A stretch of 64,000 nt of DNA from NCBI GenBank assembly GCA_016707885.1, contig JADJGU010000001.1, positions 747,501 to 811,500 on the forward strand, read 5' to 3'. Source of the stretch: Sphingomonadales bacterium. Lineage in GTDB: Bacteria > Pseudomonadota > Alphaproteobacteria > Sphingomonadales > Sphingomonadaceae. The translations under genes were made by a program, and so were the position numbers. Below the pieces are notes generated by a model. That model was not told the DNA's origin. It ran no database searches and saw only the letters and a program-made list of their open reading frames with translations. Positions 34,585 through 44,352 of this stretch are shown piece after piece (the first letter of the stretch is position 1; each line of letters begins with the position of its first letter).

Positions 34585-35271
34585 ATGCCCAAGCTCATCC
34601 TCATCCGCCACGGCCAGTCACAATGGAATCTCGAAAACCGCTTCACCGGCTGGTGGGACGTTGATGTGACCGAAAAGGGCGCGGCCGAGGCATGGGCGGC
34701 GGGCGAATTGATGAAGGCCAAAGGCATTGCGCCCGACACATGCTTCACCAGCGTGCAGACCCGCGCGATCAAGACCCTCAATCTCGCGCTGGAGGCGATG
34801 GGTCGCCTCTGGCTGCCGGTCACCAAGGACTGGCATCTGAACGAGCGGCATTATGGCGGGCTGACCGGCCTCGACAAGGCGGAAACCGCGGCCAAGCATG
34901 GCGACGAGCAGGTGCATATCTGGCGTCGCAGCTTTGACATCCCGCCGCCGCCGCTAGACGCCGATTCGCCCTATGACCTGTCAAAAGACCCGCGCTACGC
35001 AGGCATTGCCATCCCCAACACCGAAAGCCTGAAAGATACCATCGCCCGCGTGCTGCCCTATTGGGAAGGCGTGATCGCGCCCGAACTCAAAGCTGGAAAG
35101 ACCGTGCTGATTTCAGCACATGGCAACAGCTTGCGTGCGCTGGTGAAGCATCTGTCGGGCATATCGGATGCGGACATCACCGGGCTGGAAATCCCGACCG
35201 GACAGCCGATTGTCTATGAACTGGATGATGCGCTGAACGCGACCGACCGCTATTATCTGTCGGAGCGTTAA
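34585..35271 (+). CDS. gpmA: 2,3-bisphosphoglycerate-dependent phosphoglycerate mutase
   Basis: 228 residues beginning MPKLILIRHGQSQWNLENRF. RHG holds the phosphohistidine (His9-Gly), ERHYGGLTGLDK is the substrate loop, and SAHGNSLRALVKHL contains the second catalytic His. It interconverts 3- and 2-phosphoglycerate in glycolysis. AAAGGA precedes the ATG. It ends three bases before the convergent diguanylate cyclase gene. Confidence 0.96.
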   Translation: MPKLILIRHGQSQWNLENRFTGWWDVDVTEKGAAEAWAAGELMKAKGIAPDTCFTSVQTRAIKTLNLALEAMGRLWLPVTKDWHLNERHYGGLTGLDKAETAAKHGDEQVHIWRRSFDIPPPPLDADSPYDLSKDPRYAGIAIPNTESLKDTIARVLPYWEGVIAPELKAGKTVLISAHGNSLRALVKHLSGISDADITGLEIPTGQPIVYELDDALNATDRYYLSER

Positions 35272-35274
35272 AAG

Positions 35275-35919
35275 CTAACGCGCGTCTTCGCCATATTTGG
35301 AGCGTTTGTCTGCGTACATGGCGCGGTCTGCTTCAATCAGTACCTCGCTGGCGCGTGAGCCGGATTCGATCAAACAATGACCGACCGACACATCGACTTT
35401 CAAGGTCGGCCCGGCTGTCTTGACTGGCAGCGCTGTCAATAGTTCGCGGACTGACTCCGCCTTCTCTGCAAGCTTTTCTGCCGAAATCGAATCGAGCAAA
35501 ACGGCAAACTCGTCACCACCCATGCGCGCTACGACATCCGACTTGCGCGTTGCCGAAGATAACGCATCCGCAATCGCGCAAAGCACATTGTCACCGGCGA
35601 CATGGCCGTGGGTATCGTTGACCTGCTTCAGCCGGTCGACATCAAGGTAAAGAAGTCCGAAAGTTCCACCATAGCGGTGCGCGCGCCAGCACCAGCGATC
35701 GAGTTCCTGCATCAGATAGCGGCGGTTGAACAGTGGCGTCAGCGTGTCGATTGTTGCCAGCCGTTCAAGCTCTGCAACACGGGCTTTCAAATGCAGATTT
35801 TCGCGCACAAGCGCATCGCTGCGATCATTCGCATTGGCAGGAGAAATCTGGTCGTTGCGCTTTAGCATCTTGGCCCCGGTTATGTTTTGCGACCCGGATA
35901 GCCGTTGTTTTTTGCGCAT
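35275..35919 (-). CDS. Diguanylate cyclase (GGDEF domain)
   Basis: 214 residues. A short N-terminal helix, likely a coiled coil (LVRENLHLKARVAELERLA), precedes one GGDEF domain (about 55-210) with active-site RMGGDEFAVLLD. The product-inhibition site RxxD is present as RKSD, five residues before GGDEF, as expected for an active, feedback-controlled cyclase. It makes cyclic di-GMP from two GTP. There is no sensor domain or membrane helix, so it probably dimerises through the helix. The start is uncertain; MLKRND at 35868 is the alternative. Confidence 0.9.
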   Translation of the reverse strand: MRKKQRLSGSQNITGAKMLKRNDQISPANANDRSDALVRENLHLKARVAELERLATIDTLTPLFNRRYLMQELDRWCWRAHRYGGTFGLLYLDVDRLKQVNDTHGHVAGDNVLCAIADALSSATRKSDVVARMGGDEFAVLLDSISAEKLAEKAESVRELLTALPVKTAGPTLKVDVSVGHCLIESGSRASEVLIEADRAMYADKRSKYGEDAR

Positions 35920-36048
35920 ACAGTGTATTTATGAATAAATTGCAACTATTTACGTCTCTGACAGAGGCTGGCTTCGGCAATTGCGCTTGCGTAAAGCCGT
36001 CGCTACAGAGCTAATCCTCGGTACAGAAGGGCAAATCAGGGGCATCAG

Positions 36049-36537
36049 GTGGACAGCACAGCACCATTGGTCGGCATCATCATGGGCAGCCGCTCGGATT
36101 GGGAAACCATGCGCGAGGCATCGTCTGTGCTCGCAGCCCTCGGCGTCGCGCATGAATGCAAAGTGGTATCGGCGCACCGCACACCCGACCGGCTTGTAAG
36201 CTACGCCAAAAGCGCGGTTGATCGTGGGCTCAAATGTATCATCGCGGGCGCCGGCGGAGCTGCCCATCTGCCCGGCATGGTTGCGTCGATGACCCGCCTG
36301 CCGGTGCTAGGGGTCCCCGTACAATCCAAGGCTCTCGACGGCATGGACAGCCTTTTATCGATAGTGCAAATGCCTGGCGGAATTCCTGTCGGTACGCTGG
36401 CAATCGGCAAAGCTGGGGCGACCAATGCCGGATTGCTTGCCGCGGCAATGCTAGCCACCAGCGACCCGGAATTGGCTGCAAGGCTGGACGCATGGCGCGC
36501 AGCGCAAACCGAATCAGTTAGCGAGACGCCGGAATGA
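36049..36537 (+). CDS. purE: N5-carboxyaminoimidazole ribonucleotide mutase
   Basis: 162 residues from GTG, preceded by CAGGGG. PLVGIIMGSRSDWETM, VSAHRTPDRL and AGAGGAAHLPGMVASMT are the standard PurE sequence, with the catalytic Ser and His. It moves the carboxylate of N5-CAIR to C4 in purine synthesis. It overlaps purK by 4 bases, forming the usual purEK pair. Confidence 0.96.
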   Translation: MDSTAPLVGIIMGSRSDWETMREASSVLAALGVAHECKVVSAHRTPDRLVSYAKSAVDRGLKCIIAGAGGAAHLPGMVASMTRLPVLGVPVQSKALDGMDSLLSIVQMPGGIPVGTLAIGKAGATNAGLLAAAMLATSDPELAARLDAWRAAQTESVSETPE

Positions 36538-37604
36538 CAACGCTTCCGCCGGGATCCACCATCGGCATATTGGGCGGCGGGCAATTGGGGAAAATGCTGG
36601 CCGTAGCGGCGACGCAGATGGGCTATCGCTGCCACATTTATGCGCCCGAGGAAAATTCGGTCGCCGCCGAGGTGGCCGCCGAATTCACATGCGCGCCCTA
36701 TGACGATGTCGCCGCGCTATCGACCTTTGCGGATAGCTGCGATGTCATCACCTATGAGTTTGAAAATGTGCCCGTAGCGCCCTTGCGCGTGATCGAAGCG
36801 GGCACACCAATCCGGCCTAATATCAGGGCGCTGGAAATCGCGCAGGACCGGGTTGAGGAAAAACTTTTCGCCAGTCGACTGGGCGGCAAGACCGCACCCT
36901 TCGAAATTGTCGGCGAACGGCAGGATGCCAGTGCCGCATTTGAACGAGTGGGCTTTCCCGCAATTTTGAAGACCATCCGCATGGGTTATGACGGCAAGGG
37001 TCAGGCCCGCGTCGGCGAACCGCGTGACATATCAGAGGCATGGGCGCAGGTCGGTCGTCAGCCTTCGATTGCAGAGGCCATGATCCACTTCGACGCCGAA
37101 TTTTCTGTGATTCTGACGCGGGGCACCAATGGCGAAATCCGTTTCTGGGATAGCCCGCGCAACCGGCACGAAGGCGGAATATTGGCGCATTCGACACTGC
37201 CCGCCGGGCCGCTGATCGAAGACCAGCAGGCAGAAGCGCGCAAGTTGGCGGCAGCGGCAGCTGAAGAATTGGAATATGTCGGCGTGATGACGATGGAGTT
37301 TTTCGCGACCGCCAATGGCCCGCTGTTCAACGAGATGGCGCCCCGCGTCCACAATAGCGGCCACTGGACGATCGAAGGGTCGGCGACCAGCCAGTTCGAA
37401 AACCACATCCGCGCGGTGTGCGACCTGCCTTTGGGTGCGACAGGCCTGACCGCTGATCGGGTGGAGATGGAAAATCTGATCGGCGATGATGCCAATGATT
37501 GGGAGCGCCTGTTTGCGGACGATGACGCCAACGTCCATCTTTACGGCAAGGGCGCACCCAGCCCCGGTCGCAAAATGGGCCATGTAACGCGGCTCTACCG
37601 ATAG
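36534..37604 (+). CDS. purK: 5-(carboxyamino)imidazole ribonucleotide synthase
   Basis: 356 residues. GGGQLGKMLAVAATQMG is the N-terminal nucleotide-binding motif. The ATP-grasp domain has FPAILKTIRMGYDGKGQ and EMAPRVHNSGHWTIEGS (in part). It carboxylates AIR with ATP and bicarbonate, giving the substrate of PurE. Translationally coupled to purE. Confidence 0.96.
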   Translation: MTTLPPGSTIGILGGGQLGKMLAVAATQMGYRCHIYAPEENSVAAEVAAEFTCAPYDDVAALSTFADSCDVITYEFENVPVAPLRVIEAGTPIRPNIRALEIAQDRVEEKLFASRLGGKTAPFEIVGERQDASAAFERVGFPAILKTIRMGYDGKGQARVGEPRDISEAWAQVGRQPSIAEAMIHFDAEFSVILTRGTNGEIRFWDSPRNRHEGGILAHSTLPAGPLIEDQQAEARKLAAAAAEELEYVGVMTMEFFATANGPLFNEMAPRVHNSGHWTIEGSATSQFENHIRAVCDLPLGATGLTADRVEMENLIGDDANDWERLFADDDANVHLYGKGAPSPGRKMGHVTRLYR

Positions 37605-37642
37605 GCCTTGTCAGGCCGGAGCCGACTGGGCAAAGCAATGGC

Positions 37643-38137
37643 ATGAATCATCCCGAAATCATCCTGGTGGTGGCGCGTGCCGATAATGGCGTGATTGGCG
37701 CCGATGGCGACCTGCCCTGGCGTATCCCGGCGGACCTCAGGCATTTCAAGCAGGTGACCAAGAACCTGCCGATGATCATGGGACGCAAGACCTTTGACAG
37801 CCTGCCGGGGCTGCTGGAGGGGCGACGCCATATTGTGCTGACTCGCGATCCGGAATGGGCAGAAGAAGGCGCGGAAGTCGCCCATTCGGTCGAAGAGGCG
37901 CTGAAACTCGCCAATGGTCCGCATGTCTGCATCATCGGCGGGGCTGAAATCTATCGCCTGTTCCTCCCGAGAGCGGACCGGGTCGAGCTCACCGAAGTCA
38001 GGGCCAAGCCAGATGGCGACACCATGCTGGAAGCGTTTGATCGCAAGGACTGGCAGGAGACTTCGCGGGCATCGCACCCCGCAGAGGGAAGTACGCCCGC
38101 CTTCGATTTCGTGACATTGGCGCGCAAGGAGGGGTAG
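37643..38137 (+). CDS. folA: Dihydrofolate reductase
   Basis: 164 residues with NGVIGADGDLPWRIPADLRHF (in part; the active-site acid is Asp in PADL), the NADPH-binding MGRKTFDSLP and the C-terminal IGGAEIYRLFL. It makes tetrahydrofolate for one-carbon and thymidylate metabolism. It lies 39 bases after purK and 3 before the dipeptidase gene, in a run of plus-strand genes. Confidence 0.95.
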   Translation: MNHPEIILVVARADNGVIGADGDLPWRIPADLRHFKQVTKNLPMIMGRKTFDSLPGLLEGRRHIVLTRDPEWAEEGAEVAHSVEEALKLANGPHVCIIGGAEIYRLFLPRADRVELTEVRAKPDGDTMLEAFDRKDWQETSRASHPAEGSTPAFDFVTLARKEG

Positions 38138-38140
38138 CGC

Positions 38141-39337
38141 ATGCGCAAGTTTTTCTGGGGGATTGTCGCCCTGCTCTTGATAGGCGCGGTCGGCTTTTTC
38201 GGCATCGCGCCGGGCTATGTCGAAGCATCGATGAACAAGGTCGACGGCAAGCCTCTGCCCAAGGTGAGCGCCGAGGCGATCGCGCTGCACAAGACGCTGA
38301 CCATCGTCGACCTGCATTCCGATACGCTGATGTGGAAACGCGATATGCTCGAACGCGCCGAGCGCGGGCATATGGATTTGCCGCGCCTCGTCGAAGGCAA
38401 TGTCGCGTTACAGGTCTTCTCCAGCGTTTCGAAAACGCCCAAGGGCCAGAATTACGACGCCAATGGCGCGGATAGCGACAATATCACGCTGCTGGCGGTT
38501 GCGCAGATGCAGCCGGTGCGGACGTGGAATTCGCTGCTGGAACGCTCGCTGTGGCATTCAAAGAAGCTGCATTTGGCCGAGGCAGCCAGCGACAGCGACG
38601 GCGGATTGCGACTGGTCGATAGCAGTACCAAGATCGACAGCCTGCTTGCCGCACGCAAAGGCGTCCGTTCTGTTCCGGTGGGCGGGCTGCTCTCCATCGA
38701 AGGCCTGCAGAACCTTGAAGGCAAAGCCGAAAATCTCGACAAGCTCTACGCCGCCGGTTTCCGCATGGCGGGGATCACCCACTTCTTCGACAATGAACTC
38801 GCCGGATCGATGCACGGGATCACAAAAGGCGGACTGACGCCGCTTGGCCGCGAAGTCATCGAGCGGATGGAAGACAAAGGCATGATCGTCGACATCGCGC
38901 ATTGCAGCCGCCAGTGCGTTACCGAAATCCTCGCAATGGCGCGGCGTCCGGTGGTTTCTAGCCATGGCGGGGTGCAAGCGACCTGCAAGGTCAACCGCAA
39001 CCTGTCTGACGAGCATATCAAAGGCGTCGCCAAGACGGGCGGAATCATCGGAATCGGTTATTGGGATGGTGCCATCTGCGACACCAGCCCCAAATCGGTG
39101 GCGAAAGCCATGAAGCATGTGCGCGACCTGGTCGGCGTACAGCATGTCGCGCTGGGTAGCGATTATGACGGCGCGACCACAGTGCGTTTCGATACCTCGA
39201 AACTGGTGCAGGTCACGCAGGCTCTGCTCGACGAAGGCTTCACCGCCGATGAAATCCGCGCTGTGATGGGCGGCAATGCGATCCGCATTTTGCGCGAAGG
39301 GCTGAAGCCGATGGCAAAGGCACCGCCTGCGGCATGA
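38141..39337 (+). CDS. Membrane-anchored M19 dipeptidase (renal dipeptidase family)
   Basis: 398 residues. The N-terminus has one hydrophobic helix (FFWGIVALLLIGAVGFFGIA), acting as an anchor or uncleaved signal. The M19 amidohydrolase barrel has VDLHSDTLM (first metal-binding His and Asp), LLSIEGLQNLEGK (bridging Glu), VDIAHCSRQC and VVSSHGGVQ with metal His, and ALGSDYDGATTV near the end. It cleaves dipeptides at the cell envelope. It is packed between folA and ribF, overlapping ribF by 4 bases. Confidence 0.9.
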   Translation: MRKFFWGIVALLLIGAVGFFGIAPGYVEASMNKVDGKPLPKVSAEAIALHKTLTIVDLHSDTLMWKRDMLERAERGHMDLPRLVEGNVALQVFSSVSKTPKGQNYDANGADSDNITLLAVAQMQPVRTWNSLLERSLWHSKKLHLAEAASDSDGGLRLVDSSTKIDSLLAARKGVRSVPVGGLLSIEGLQNLEGKAENLDKLYAAGFRMAGITHFFDNELAGSMHGITKGGLTPLGREVIERMEDKGMIVDIAHCSRQCVTEILAMARRPVVSSHGGVQATCKVNRNLSDEHIKGVAKTGGIIGIGYWDGAICDTSPKSVAKAMKHVRDLVGVQHVALGSDYDGATTVRFDTSKLVQVTQALLDEGFTADEIRAVMGGNAIRILREGLKPMAKAPPAA

Positions 39338-40314
39338 GCATACCCCGCCTTTCCGCCCGCGATCCGATGCCCGAAGCATTGCGCGGGGCGGTGATCGCGC
39401 TCGGCAATTTCGATGGCTTCCACCTCGGCCACCAGGCGGTGGCAGGCGAAGCGATTGCCCAAGCCAAGGCTGCAGGCAAGCCCGCCATCATCGCCACCTT
39501 TGATCCGCACCCGGTGCGCTTTTTCGCGCCGCATGTTCCCTGGTTCCGGCTGACCACGCTAGAGCAGCGCCAGCGCCTTTTTGCCGAGGCAGGCGCCGAT
39601 GCGATGCTGGTATTCGATTTTGATGCAGAGCTCGCCGCGACCACGGCGGAGGATTTTGTCGTCAAATTGCTTGCCGAACGTCTGGGTGTCTCGGGCGTAG
39701 TAACGGGTGAGGATTTCACCTTTGGCAAGGCGCGCGGCGGCAATACCGGGGTTTTGCGCGATCTGGGTGCAGCACATGGCATCACTGCGACCACGGTCGG
39801 GCCAGTTGTGGATGAAGGCGGCGTCATCTCCTCCAGCCGCATCCGCGATGCGCTGAAGGCGGGCGATTGCGAAACTGCGACCCGCCTGCTCACCCGGCCT
39901 TTCGCGGTCGAGGCGGTCGTCCAGCATGGCGATAAAAATGGCCGCGACTTGGGCTTTCCCACCGCCAATATGGACATGGGCCATTATCTGCGCCCGCGTT
40001 ACGGCGTCTATGCAGTGCGCGGGCGCTTGCCCGATGGCCGCGTGCTCGATGGCGCCGCCAATGTCGGTATCCGTCCGCAGTTCGAGCCGCCAAAGGAATT
40101 GCTCGAGCCGCATTTCTTCGATTTTGCCGAGATGATCTATGACCAGATGATCGAAGTCGAATTCCACGCCTTTCTGCGGCCCGAAGGCAAATATGACAGC
40201 CTCGATGCGCTGATCGCCCAGATTGCCAAGGATTGCGAGGATGCGAAGGCGGCTTTGGCGCAGCTGCTTCAGGGTAAACCAGATTATTTCACACGAAGAC
40301 ACGAAGATTTTTAA
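39334..40314 (+). CDS. ribF: Bifunctional riboflavin kinase/FAD synthetase
   Basis: 326 residues. The N-terminal FMN adenylyltransferase domain has LGNFDGFHLGHQAV and TFDPHPVRFF, and ends with the EGGVISSSRIRDAL-type loop. The C-terminal flavokinase domain has GDKNGRDLGFPTANM and YGVYAVRG. It converts riboflavin to FMN and FAD. The last eight codons (FTRRHEDF) lie inside the repeat at 40287-40315, so the C-terminus has been rewritten by that element. Confidence 0.96.
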   Translation: MSIPRLSARDPMPEALRGAVIALGNFDGFHLGHQAVAGEAIAQAKAAGKPAIIATFDPHPVRFFAPHVPWFRLTTLEQRQRLFAEAGADAMLVFDFDAELAATTAEDFVVKLLAERLGVSGVVTGEDFTFGKARGGNTGVLRDLGAAHGITATTVGPVVDEGGVISSSRIRDALKAGDCETATRLLTRPFAVEAVVQHGDKNGRDLGFPTANMDMGHYLRPRYGVYAVRGRLPDGRVLDGAANVGIRPQFEPPKELLEPHFFDFAEMIYDQMIEVEFHAFLRPEGKYDSLDALIAQIAKDCEDAKAALAQLLQGKPDYFTRRHEDF

Positions 40315-40443
40315 GATGTTAGATTGGCGCTGACACCGGGTGGCGCGGAGCGTCTTTCACTATGAATTTCGCTGCGCGAATTGGTTTTGAATGGTGAGAC
40401 TGAGCTCTTAAAAATCTTCGCGTCTTCGTGTCTTCGCGTGAAA
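40287..40443. repeat. Imperfect inverted repeat built of 8-base CGAAGACA-like units
   Basis: The left arm (40287-40315) lies partly within ribF and the right arm is at 40407-40443. They match over 29 bases, the right arm having one additional 8-base unit (CGAAGACG). The 91-base loop shows no gene. The tandem CGAAGAC units suggest a small mobile or REP-like element. Confidence 0.75.
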
Positions 40444-40466
40444 CCAAAAAACGGGAAAAACCAAAA

Positions 40467-41462
40467 ATGCGGGTTTCAAAACGCACCACGCGCATCGGTC
40501 TCGCCTTCGCCGCGTTCCTTATCGGCCTGTCGCTCTGGAATGCCAGCTGGCTTGCCCCCGCACCGCAAGGCAAGCCCAAGCTGATTGCGCATCGCGGCAT
40601 GTATCATCTGTATGACAAACGCGCCGCCTTTGGTCGAGACACCTGCACCGCGCGCCACATCAAACCGCCGCAGCATGATGTATTTGAAAACACCGTCAAA
40701 TCGATGCGCTTGGCGGTTGGCTATGGCGCGCAGATGGTCGAAGTTGATGTCGCGCCGACCAAGGATGGTCGCATGGTACTGTTCCACGACTGGACGGTCG
40801 ATTGCCGCACTGAAGGCAAGGGCGACACCCGCGATCTGACGCTGGCCGAACTCAAGGCGCTTGATGTCGGCTATGGCTATTCGGCGGACGGCGGCAAGAC
40901 TTTCCCCTTACGCGGCAAAGGCGTGGGACAGATCCCCACGGTGGAGGAAGGGCTGGCGGCACTTCCTGTCCACCCGATCCTCTTCAACTTCAAATCCAAA
41001 AGCCGCAAGGAGGCCGAACAGCTTTACGCCATCCTGAAAGCATCAGGCCGTGACAGCGCCAAAATCGGCGATGCCTTTTATGGCGGCCCTGACGAAGGCC
41101 CGGTCGGTCGCATAGGTGAGTTGATGCCCGAAAACTGGGCCTTTGCAACCAAGGGCCGGGCGATGGCCTGCACCAAGGCCTATGTCGCCTATGGCTGGAC
41201 CGGCATTATCCCCAAAAGCTGCGTCGGCGGCACACTGATCATACCGATAAATTATCAATTCCTGTTTTGGGGCTGGCCCAACCGGCTGATCGCCCGGATG
41301 GAAAGCGTCGGCGCACGGGTGATCGTGATGGGCCCTTATGAAAGCGGCAAGTCAAACGAGGGACTGACCGAGCCACAGCAATTGGGCGAGATTCCGGCGA
41401 GCTTCAACGGCTATATCTGGGTCGAGGATATCTACGCGGTCGGGCCTGCCTTGCGGCGGTAA
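40467..41462 (+). CDS. Glycerophosphodiester phosphodiesterase family protein
   Basis: 331 residues from MRVSKRTTRIG, with an N-terminal hydrophobic helix (IGLAFAAFLIGLSLWNASWL) that exports or anchors it. The GDPD signature is present: LIAHRGMYH, VEVDVAPTKDGRMVLFHDWTVD (in part; metal-binding Glu/Asp and catalytic His), then IPTVEEGL. It hydrolyses glycerophosphodiesters or related phosphodiesters. An insertion carrying a Cys-rich CTKAYVAYG segment is unusual for the family. The start avoids the repeat-derived sequence just upstream. Confidence 0.85.
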   Translation: MRVSKRTTRIGLAFAAFLIGLSLWNASWLAPAPQGKPKLIAHRGMYHLYDKRAAFGRDTCTARHIKPPQHDVFENTVKSMRLAVGYGAQMVEVDVAPTKDGRMVLFHDWTVDCRTEGKGDTRDLTLAELKALDVGYGYSADGGKTFPLRGKGVGQIPTVEEGLAALPVHPILFNFKSKSRKEAEQLYAILKASGRDSAKIGDAFYGGPDEGPVGRIGELMPENWAFATKGRAMACTKAYVAYGWTGIIPKSCVGGTLIIPINYQFLFWGWPNRLIARMESVGARVIVMGPYESGKSNEGLTEPQQLGEIPASFNGYIWVEDIYAVGPALRR

Positions 41463-41466
41463 GTTC

Positions 41467-41485
41467 CTCTCCCCATGGGAGAGGT
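41467..41485. terminator. Hairpin before ileS, weak terminator at best
   Basis: CCTCTCCC (41467-41474) pairs perfectly with GGGAGAGG (41478-41485) across a 3-base loop, five bases or so after the phosphodiesterase stop. It is followed by TGTTTC rather than a clean T-tract, so termination is doubtful. Confidence 0.4.
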
Positions 41486-41534
41486 GTTTCTTGGCTTTAT
41501 CCTTGCGGCGTAATCCCCTAAGCACCCGCGCGAT

Positions 41535-44336
41535 ATGACCGAAAAGCAAGACTATAAAGACACCGTCTTCCTGCCGAAGACCGAGTTCCCGATGAAGGCT
41601 GGCCTGCCGCAGAAGGAGCCGGGCATTCTCGCGCGCTGGAACGAGCAGGATCTGTACCATAAGCTGCGCGAAGCCCGCGCGGGCCGCGAAAAGTTCATCC
41701 TCCACGATGGCCCGCCTTATGCCAATGGCGACATGCATATCGGCCATGCGCTCAACCATATCCTGAAGGACATGGTCTGCCGCACGCAGAGCCTGCTCGG
41801 CAAGGACGCGCCTTACGTTCCCGGCTGGGACTGCCACGGCCTGCCGATCGAGTGGAAGGTCGAGGAGCAATATCGCAAGAAAAAGCTCAACAAGGACGAG
41901 GTTCCGGCCAAGGAATTCCGCGCCGAATGCCGCGCCTATGCCCAGCATTGGGTGAATGTGCAGCGCGAGCAGGTGAAGCGGCTCGGCGTCCTCGGCAATT
42001 GGGACAAGCCCTATCTGACGATGGATTTCGACAGCGAGGCGACGATTGTTTCCGAACTGCTGAAATTCGCCGAAAGCGGCCAGCTGTATCGCGGCGCCAA
42101 GCCGGTGATGTGGTCGCCGGTCGAAAAGACCGCGCTCGCCGAGGCCGAGGTCGAATATGAGGATATCACCTCGACGCAGATCGATGTGGCGTTTGAAATC
42201 ACCGAAAGCCCCATCCCCGAACTGGTCGGCGCGCATGCGGTGATCTGGACGACGACGCCCTGGACGATACCGGTCAACCAGGCGATCGCTTATGGGCCGG
42301 ATGTTGATTACGTCATCTTCAAATTTGAAGATGAAAACGAGAGAGTGCTCGGGCGATTTTTGGTCGCGCGCGATCTCGCACATTCCTTTGAGAAGCGTGT
42401 GGAACCACTATTGCGCGCTCAAATCGGGGAATTTGGTACGCTCATCGGAAGCACCTTGGATTTCTATGATGGTGTAACTCTCGCCGGAACTATCGCCCGT
42501 CACCCGATGCACCATCTGGGCGGCTTTTTTGCCAAGCCTCGCCCCTTCCTGCCCGGCGATTTTGTTACCACCGACAGCGGCACCGGGCTGGTCCACATGG
42601 CGCCCGATCATGGCGAGGACGATTTCGACCTGTGCAAGGCGCATGGGATCGAGCCGCAATTCGCGGTAGAAGGCGATGGCAAATATCGCGCCGACTGGGG
42701 CTGGCTCGGCGGGCAAGGCAGCGTCATCAACCCCAAATTCAACGCGCCCGATGGCCCGATCTGTTCGGATTTGCGTGAAGCCGGCGGCCTGCTCGCCGCG
42801 AGTGCGGATTACCAGCACAGCTATCCGCATAGCTGGCGGTCGAAAGCCAAAGTCATCTATCGCTGCACCCCGCAATGGTTCGTCCCGATGGATCGGGGCG
42901 AGGCGACGCTGCGCCAGAAGGCCATGCAGGCCATCACCGACACCCGCTTCGTCCCCGAAAAGGGCCGCAACCGCATCGGTTCGATGGTCGAGGGCCGCCC
43001 CGATTGGGTGCTCAGCCGCCAGCGCGCATGGGGTGTGCCGATTACGCTGTTTGTTGATCGCAAGACCGGGCAATATCTGAACGACGCAGGCGTCAACGCA
43101 CGCATTGTCGAGGCAATCAAGGCCGAAGGCGTCGATGCCTGGGAAGCGGCGCGCGCACAGGAATATCTGGGCAGCGACTATAAGGCCGAGGATTATGAGC
43201 AGGTGTTCGACATCCTCGACGTCTGGTTCGATTCGGGCTGCACCCATGTCTTCACACTCGAAAGCGGCAAATGGCCCGAGCTGAGCTGGCCCGCCGACCT
43301 CTATCTGGAGGGCAGCGACCAGCATCGCGGCTGGTTCCAAAGTTCGCTGTTGCAAAGCTGCGGCACGCGCGGCCGCGCGCCGTACAACGCCGTCCTCACC
43401 CATGGCTTCACCATGGATGCCAAGGGCCTCAAAATGTCGAAGTCGGTAGGCAACACCGTCGACCCGCTGAAGGTGATGGAAACCAACGGCGCGGACATCA
43501 TCCGGCTGTGGGCGCTGTCGGTCGATTTCACCGAGGATCACCGCATCGGCGATGAAATCCTCAAAGGTGTGGCCGACCAGTATCGCAAGCTGCGCAACAC
43601 TTTCCGCTACCTGTTGGGCGCGCTCGACGGGTTCAGCGAGGAGGAGCGGCAAGAAGCCAATCTGCCGCCGCTTGAGCGTTACATCTTGAGCGAGCTGGCC
43701 TATCTCGACCGCAAATTGCGCAAGGCCGTCGATGATTTTGACTTTAACAGTTATGTCCGTGCGCTGACCGATTTCTGTAACGAAGACCTGTCGGCCTTCT
43801 TCTTCGATATCCGCAAGGATTGCCTCTATTGCGACGCCGTCGATTCACACAAGCGACGTTCCTACCGCTCGGTGCTGGACATATTGTTCAACGCTTTGGT
43901 GCGGTATGCGGCGCCTGTTCTCGTCTTTACCGCAGAGGAAGTCTGGCAGTCGCGCTATCCGGGATCGGATTCGGTGCACCTGCTCGAATGGCCCGAAATC
44001 GGCCGTTGGGAAGATGACGATCTGGGTACCGAATGGACCGCGCTGCGGGCGCTGCGCGCTCAGGTACTCGAGGCAATCGAGCCGATGCGGCGCGAGAAAG
44101 TTGTGGGTTCGGGATTGGAAGCGGAGGTGGCCGTACCTGCTTCAGCGGCGCTCAGCCTGCAACCCGAGGCTCTGGCCGAACTGTTCATTACCGCCAAGGT
44201 CCGACTGGCCGACGGCGAGTCCGTGGAGGTATCGCGGACGGACGATCACAAATGCGGCCGTTGCTGGCGGCACATTCCCGAAGTGACCGAAGATGGCGCT
44301 TTGTGCGGGCGTTGCGACGAGGTGCTGAATGGGTGA
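41535..44336 (+). CDS. ileS: Isoleucyl-tRNA synthetase
   Basis: 933 residues. The class I signatures are HIGHALNHI near residue 76 and KMSKSVGN near 635. The CP1 editing domain includes WTTTPWTIPVNQAI. The C-terminal zinc ribbon has CGRCWRH and CGRCDEV. It charges tRNA-Ile and edits mischarged valine. It is followed by lspA, the classical ileS-lspA pair, but separated from it by a large inverted repeat. Confidence 0.98.
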   Translation: MTEKQDYKDTVFLPKTEFPMKAGLPQKEPGILARWNEQDLYHKLREARAGREKFILHDGPPYANGDMHIGHALNHILKDMVCRTQSLLGKDAPYVPGWDCHGLPIEWKVEEQYRKKKLNKDEVPAKEFRAECRAYAQHWVNVQREQVKRLGVLGNWDKPYLTMDFDSEATIVSELLKFAESGQLYRGAKPVMWSPVEKTALAEAEVEYEDITSTQIDVAFEITESPIPELVGAHAVIWTTTPWTIPVNQAIAYGPDVDYVIFKFEDENERVLGRFLVARDLAHSFEKRVEPLLRAQIGEFGTLIGSTLDFYDGVTLAGTIARHPMHHLGGFFAKPRPFLPGDFVTTDSGTGLVHMAPDHGEDDFDLCKAHGIEPQFAVEGDGKYRADWGWLGGQGSVINPKFNAPDGPICSDLREAGGLLAASADYQHSYPHSWRSKAKVIYRCTPQWFVPMDRGEATLRQKAMQAITDTRFVPEKGRNRIGSMVEGRPDWVLSRQRAWGVPITLFVDRKTGQYLNDAGVNARIVEAIKAEGVDAWEAARAQEYLGSDYKAEDYEQVFDILDVWFDSGCTHVFTLESGKWPELSWPADLYLEGSDQHRGWFQSSLLQSCGTRGRAPYNAVLTHGFTMDAKGLKMSKSVGNTVDPLKVMETNGADIIRLWALSVDFTEDHRIGDEILKGVADQYRKLRNTFRYLLGALDGFSEEERQEANLPPLERYILSELAYLDRKLRKAVDDFDFNSYVRALTDFCNEDLSAFFFDIRKDCLYCDAVDSHKRRSYRSVLDILFNALVRYAAPVLVFTAEEVWQSRYPGSDSVHLLEWPEIGRWEDDDLGTEWTALRALRAQVLEAIEPMRREKVVGSGLEAEVAVPASAALSLQPEALAELFITAKVRLADGESVEVSRTDDHKCGRCWRHIPEVTEDGALCGRCDEVLNG

Positions 44337-44352
44337 AGCGACATCTAATTCT

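Noticed and set aside
42408..43652. 414-codon open frame opposite ileS
   Set aside because: Shadow of ileS with no recognisable protein features.
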